From JARYLZ01 sp964388275 (GTDB taxonomy: Bacteria > Bacteroidota > Ignavibacteria > SZUA-365): a stretch of DNA of 64,000 nucleotides. The notes below the pieces were generated by a model. The model saw nothing but the letters and a program-made list of their open reading frames with translations. It had not been told where the DNA came from and ran no database searches. Location: assembly GCA_964388275.1 (NCBI GenBank), contig CAYLZD010000006.1, forward strand, positions 62,001 through 126,000. The letters run 5' to 3'. The stretch's first letter is position 1. Each line of letters starts with the position of its first letter. Made by a program: the position numbers and the translations under genes. Shown piece after piece: positions 63,795 to 64,000 of this stretch.

Positions 63795-64000
63795 GCGCCG
63801 ATAAGCTCCGCGTTGTTGTCGGCATGTCGGGCGGAGTGGACTCGAGCCTGGCGGCCGCTCTGCTCGCGGAACAGGGGCACGACGTGATCGGGGTGACGAT
63901 CAAGACATGGGAATACGACGACGTCGGAGGCAACAAAGCGGCGGACTCGAGTTGCTGCTCGCTCGACGGAATCGGCGACGCGCGCAGAGTGTGCTCGGAA
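63791..64000 (+). CDS. mnmA: tRNA-specific 2-thiouridylase, partial
   Basis: The first 70 codons of the enzyme that thiolates U34 of tRNA for Lys, Glu and Gln. The PP-loop SGGVDSS (13-19) binds ATP, followed by VIGVTIKTWEYDDVG. The CCSLDGIGDARRVC segment is characteristic of MnmA, as is the Cys before it. The rest of the gene is outside the window. It begins in the ATGA overlap with hpnE, so it is co-transcribed with the squalene genes. Confidence 0.93.
   Translation, partial: MSADKLRVVVGMSGGVDSSLAAALLAEQGHDVIGVTIKTWEYDDVGGNKAADSSCCSLDGIGDARRVCSE

Noticed and set aside
1..64000. tRNA, rRNA, CRISPR arrays, insertion sequences and prophage
   Set aside because: I looked for cloverleaf-like segments in intergenic gaps, regularly spaced repeats, transposase or integrase motifs and saw none.

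Overview
The window is GC-rich, gene-dense bacterial chromosome. Several secreted proteins (M6 protease 7837-12111, lectin 16424-18574, second vWA protein 14999-16222) end in a type-IX-secretion-like sorting tail, in the protease containing NFPNPFNPST. Together with the CarboxypepD_reg TonB-dependent receptor, SusD-less nutrient uptake, OPT transporter and hpnCDE genes this suggests a member of the Bacteroidota/Chlorobiota/Ignavibacteria/Kapabacteria assemblage; I cannot place it more finely. No tRNA, rRNA, CRISPR, insertion sequence or prophage gene was seen.

Layout. 1-7594: a secreted subtilisin cut by the window edge, purM, a small lipoprotein, a TPR protein, and a rhamnose pair (GH106 alpha-L-rhamnosidase and rhamnulose-1-phosphate aldolase). 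7837-18574: a large M6 metalloprotease, an ECF sigma/anti-sigma pair followed by two von Willebrand A proteins, and an L-type lectin protein. 18528-23392: HAD phosphatase, SDR, then Mrp, Nfu (Fe-S cluster delivery), NAD kinase and a thioredoxin-like protein. 23641-31693: OPT transporter with a clear terminator, M20 dipeptidase, TonB-dependent receptor, polyprenyl sugar transferase. 31680-39462 (minus): a tight operon TPR - outer-membrane barrel - membrane HU-like protein - ExbB - ExbD - TonB. 39766-40638: metallophosphoesterase.

40646-53151 is the most unusual part. Three very large paralogous proteins carry a pyruvate-phosphate-dikinase N-terminal (ATP-grasp) domain and a shared C-terminal domain with GPGRWGS and G[ST]HFFQ motifs, but I find neither the phosphohistidine swivel nor the PEP barrel of PEP synthase/PPDK. 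One has a GAF-like sensor N-terminus and a C-terminal nucleotidyltransferase; the other two have a degenerate receiver followed by an intact-looking receiver domain. They are interleaved with two glutamate-dehydrogenase-family genes. One of these is canonical gdhA; the other overlaps a receiver/ATP-grasp gene and has lost both residues that normally contact the glutamate side-chain carboxylate. The set looks like a two-component-controlled ATP-grasp system tied to amino-acid/nitrogen metabolism, which I cannot match to a described system.

53280-64000: a five-domain lipoprotein with DSCC-type repeats, a small membrane protein, a zinc-type ABC importer (znuA-znuC-znuB), and a head-to-tail set Ycf48-like protein, MarR regulator, hpnC, hpnD, hpnE (squalene synthesis from farnesyl diphosphate) and the start of mnmA, nearly all joined by overlapping stop/start codons.
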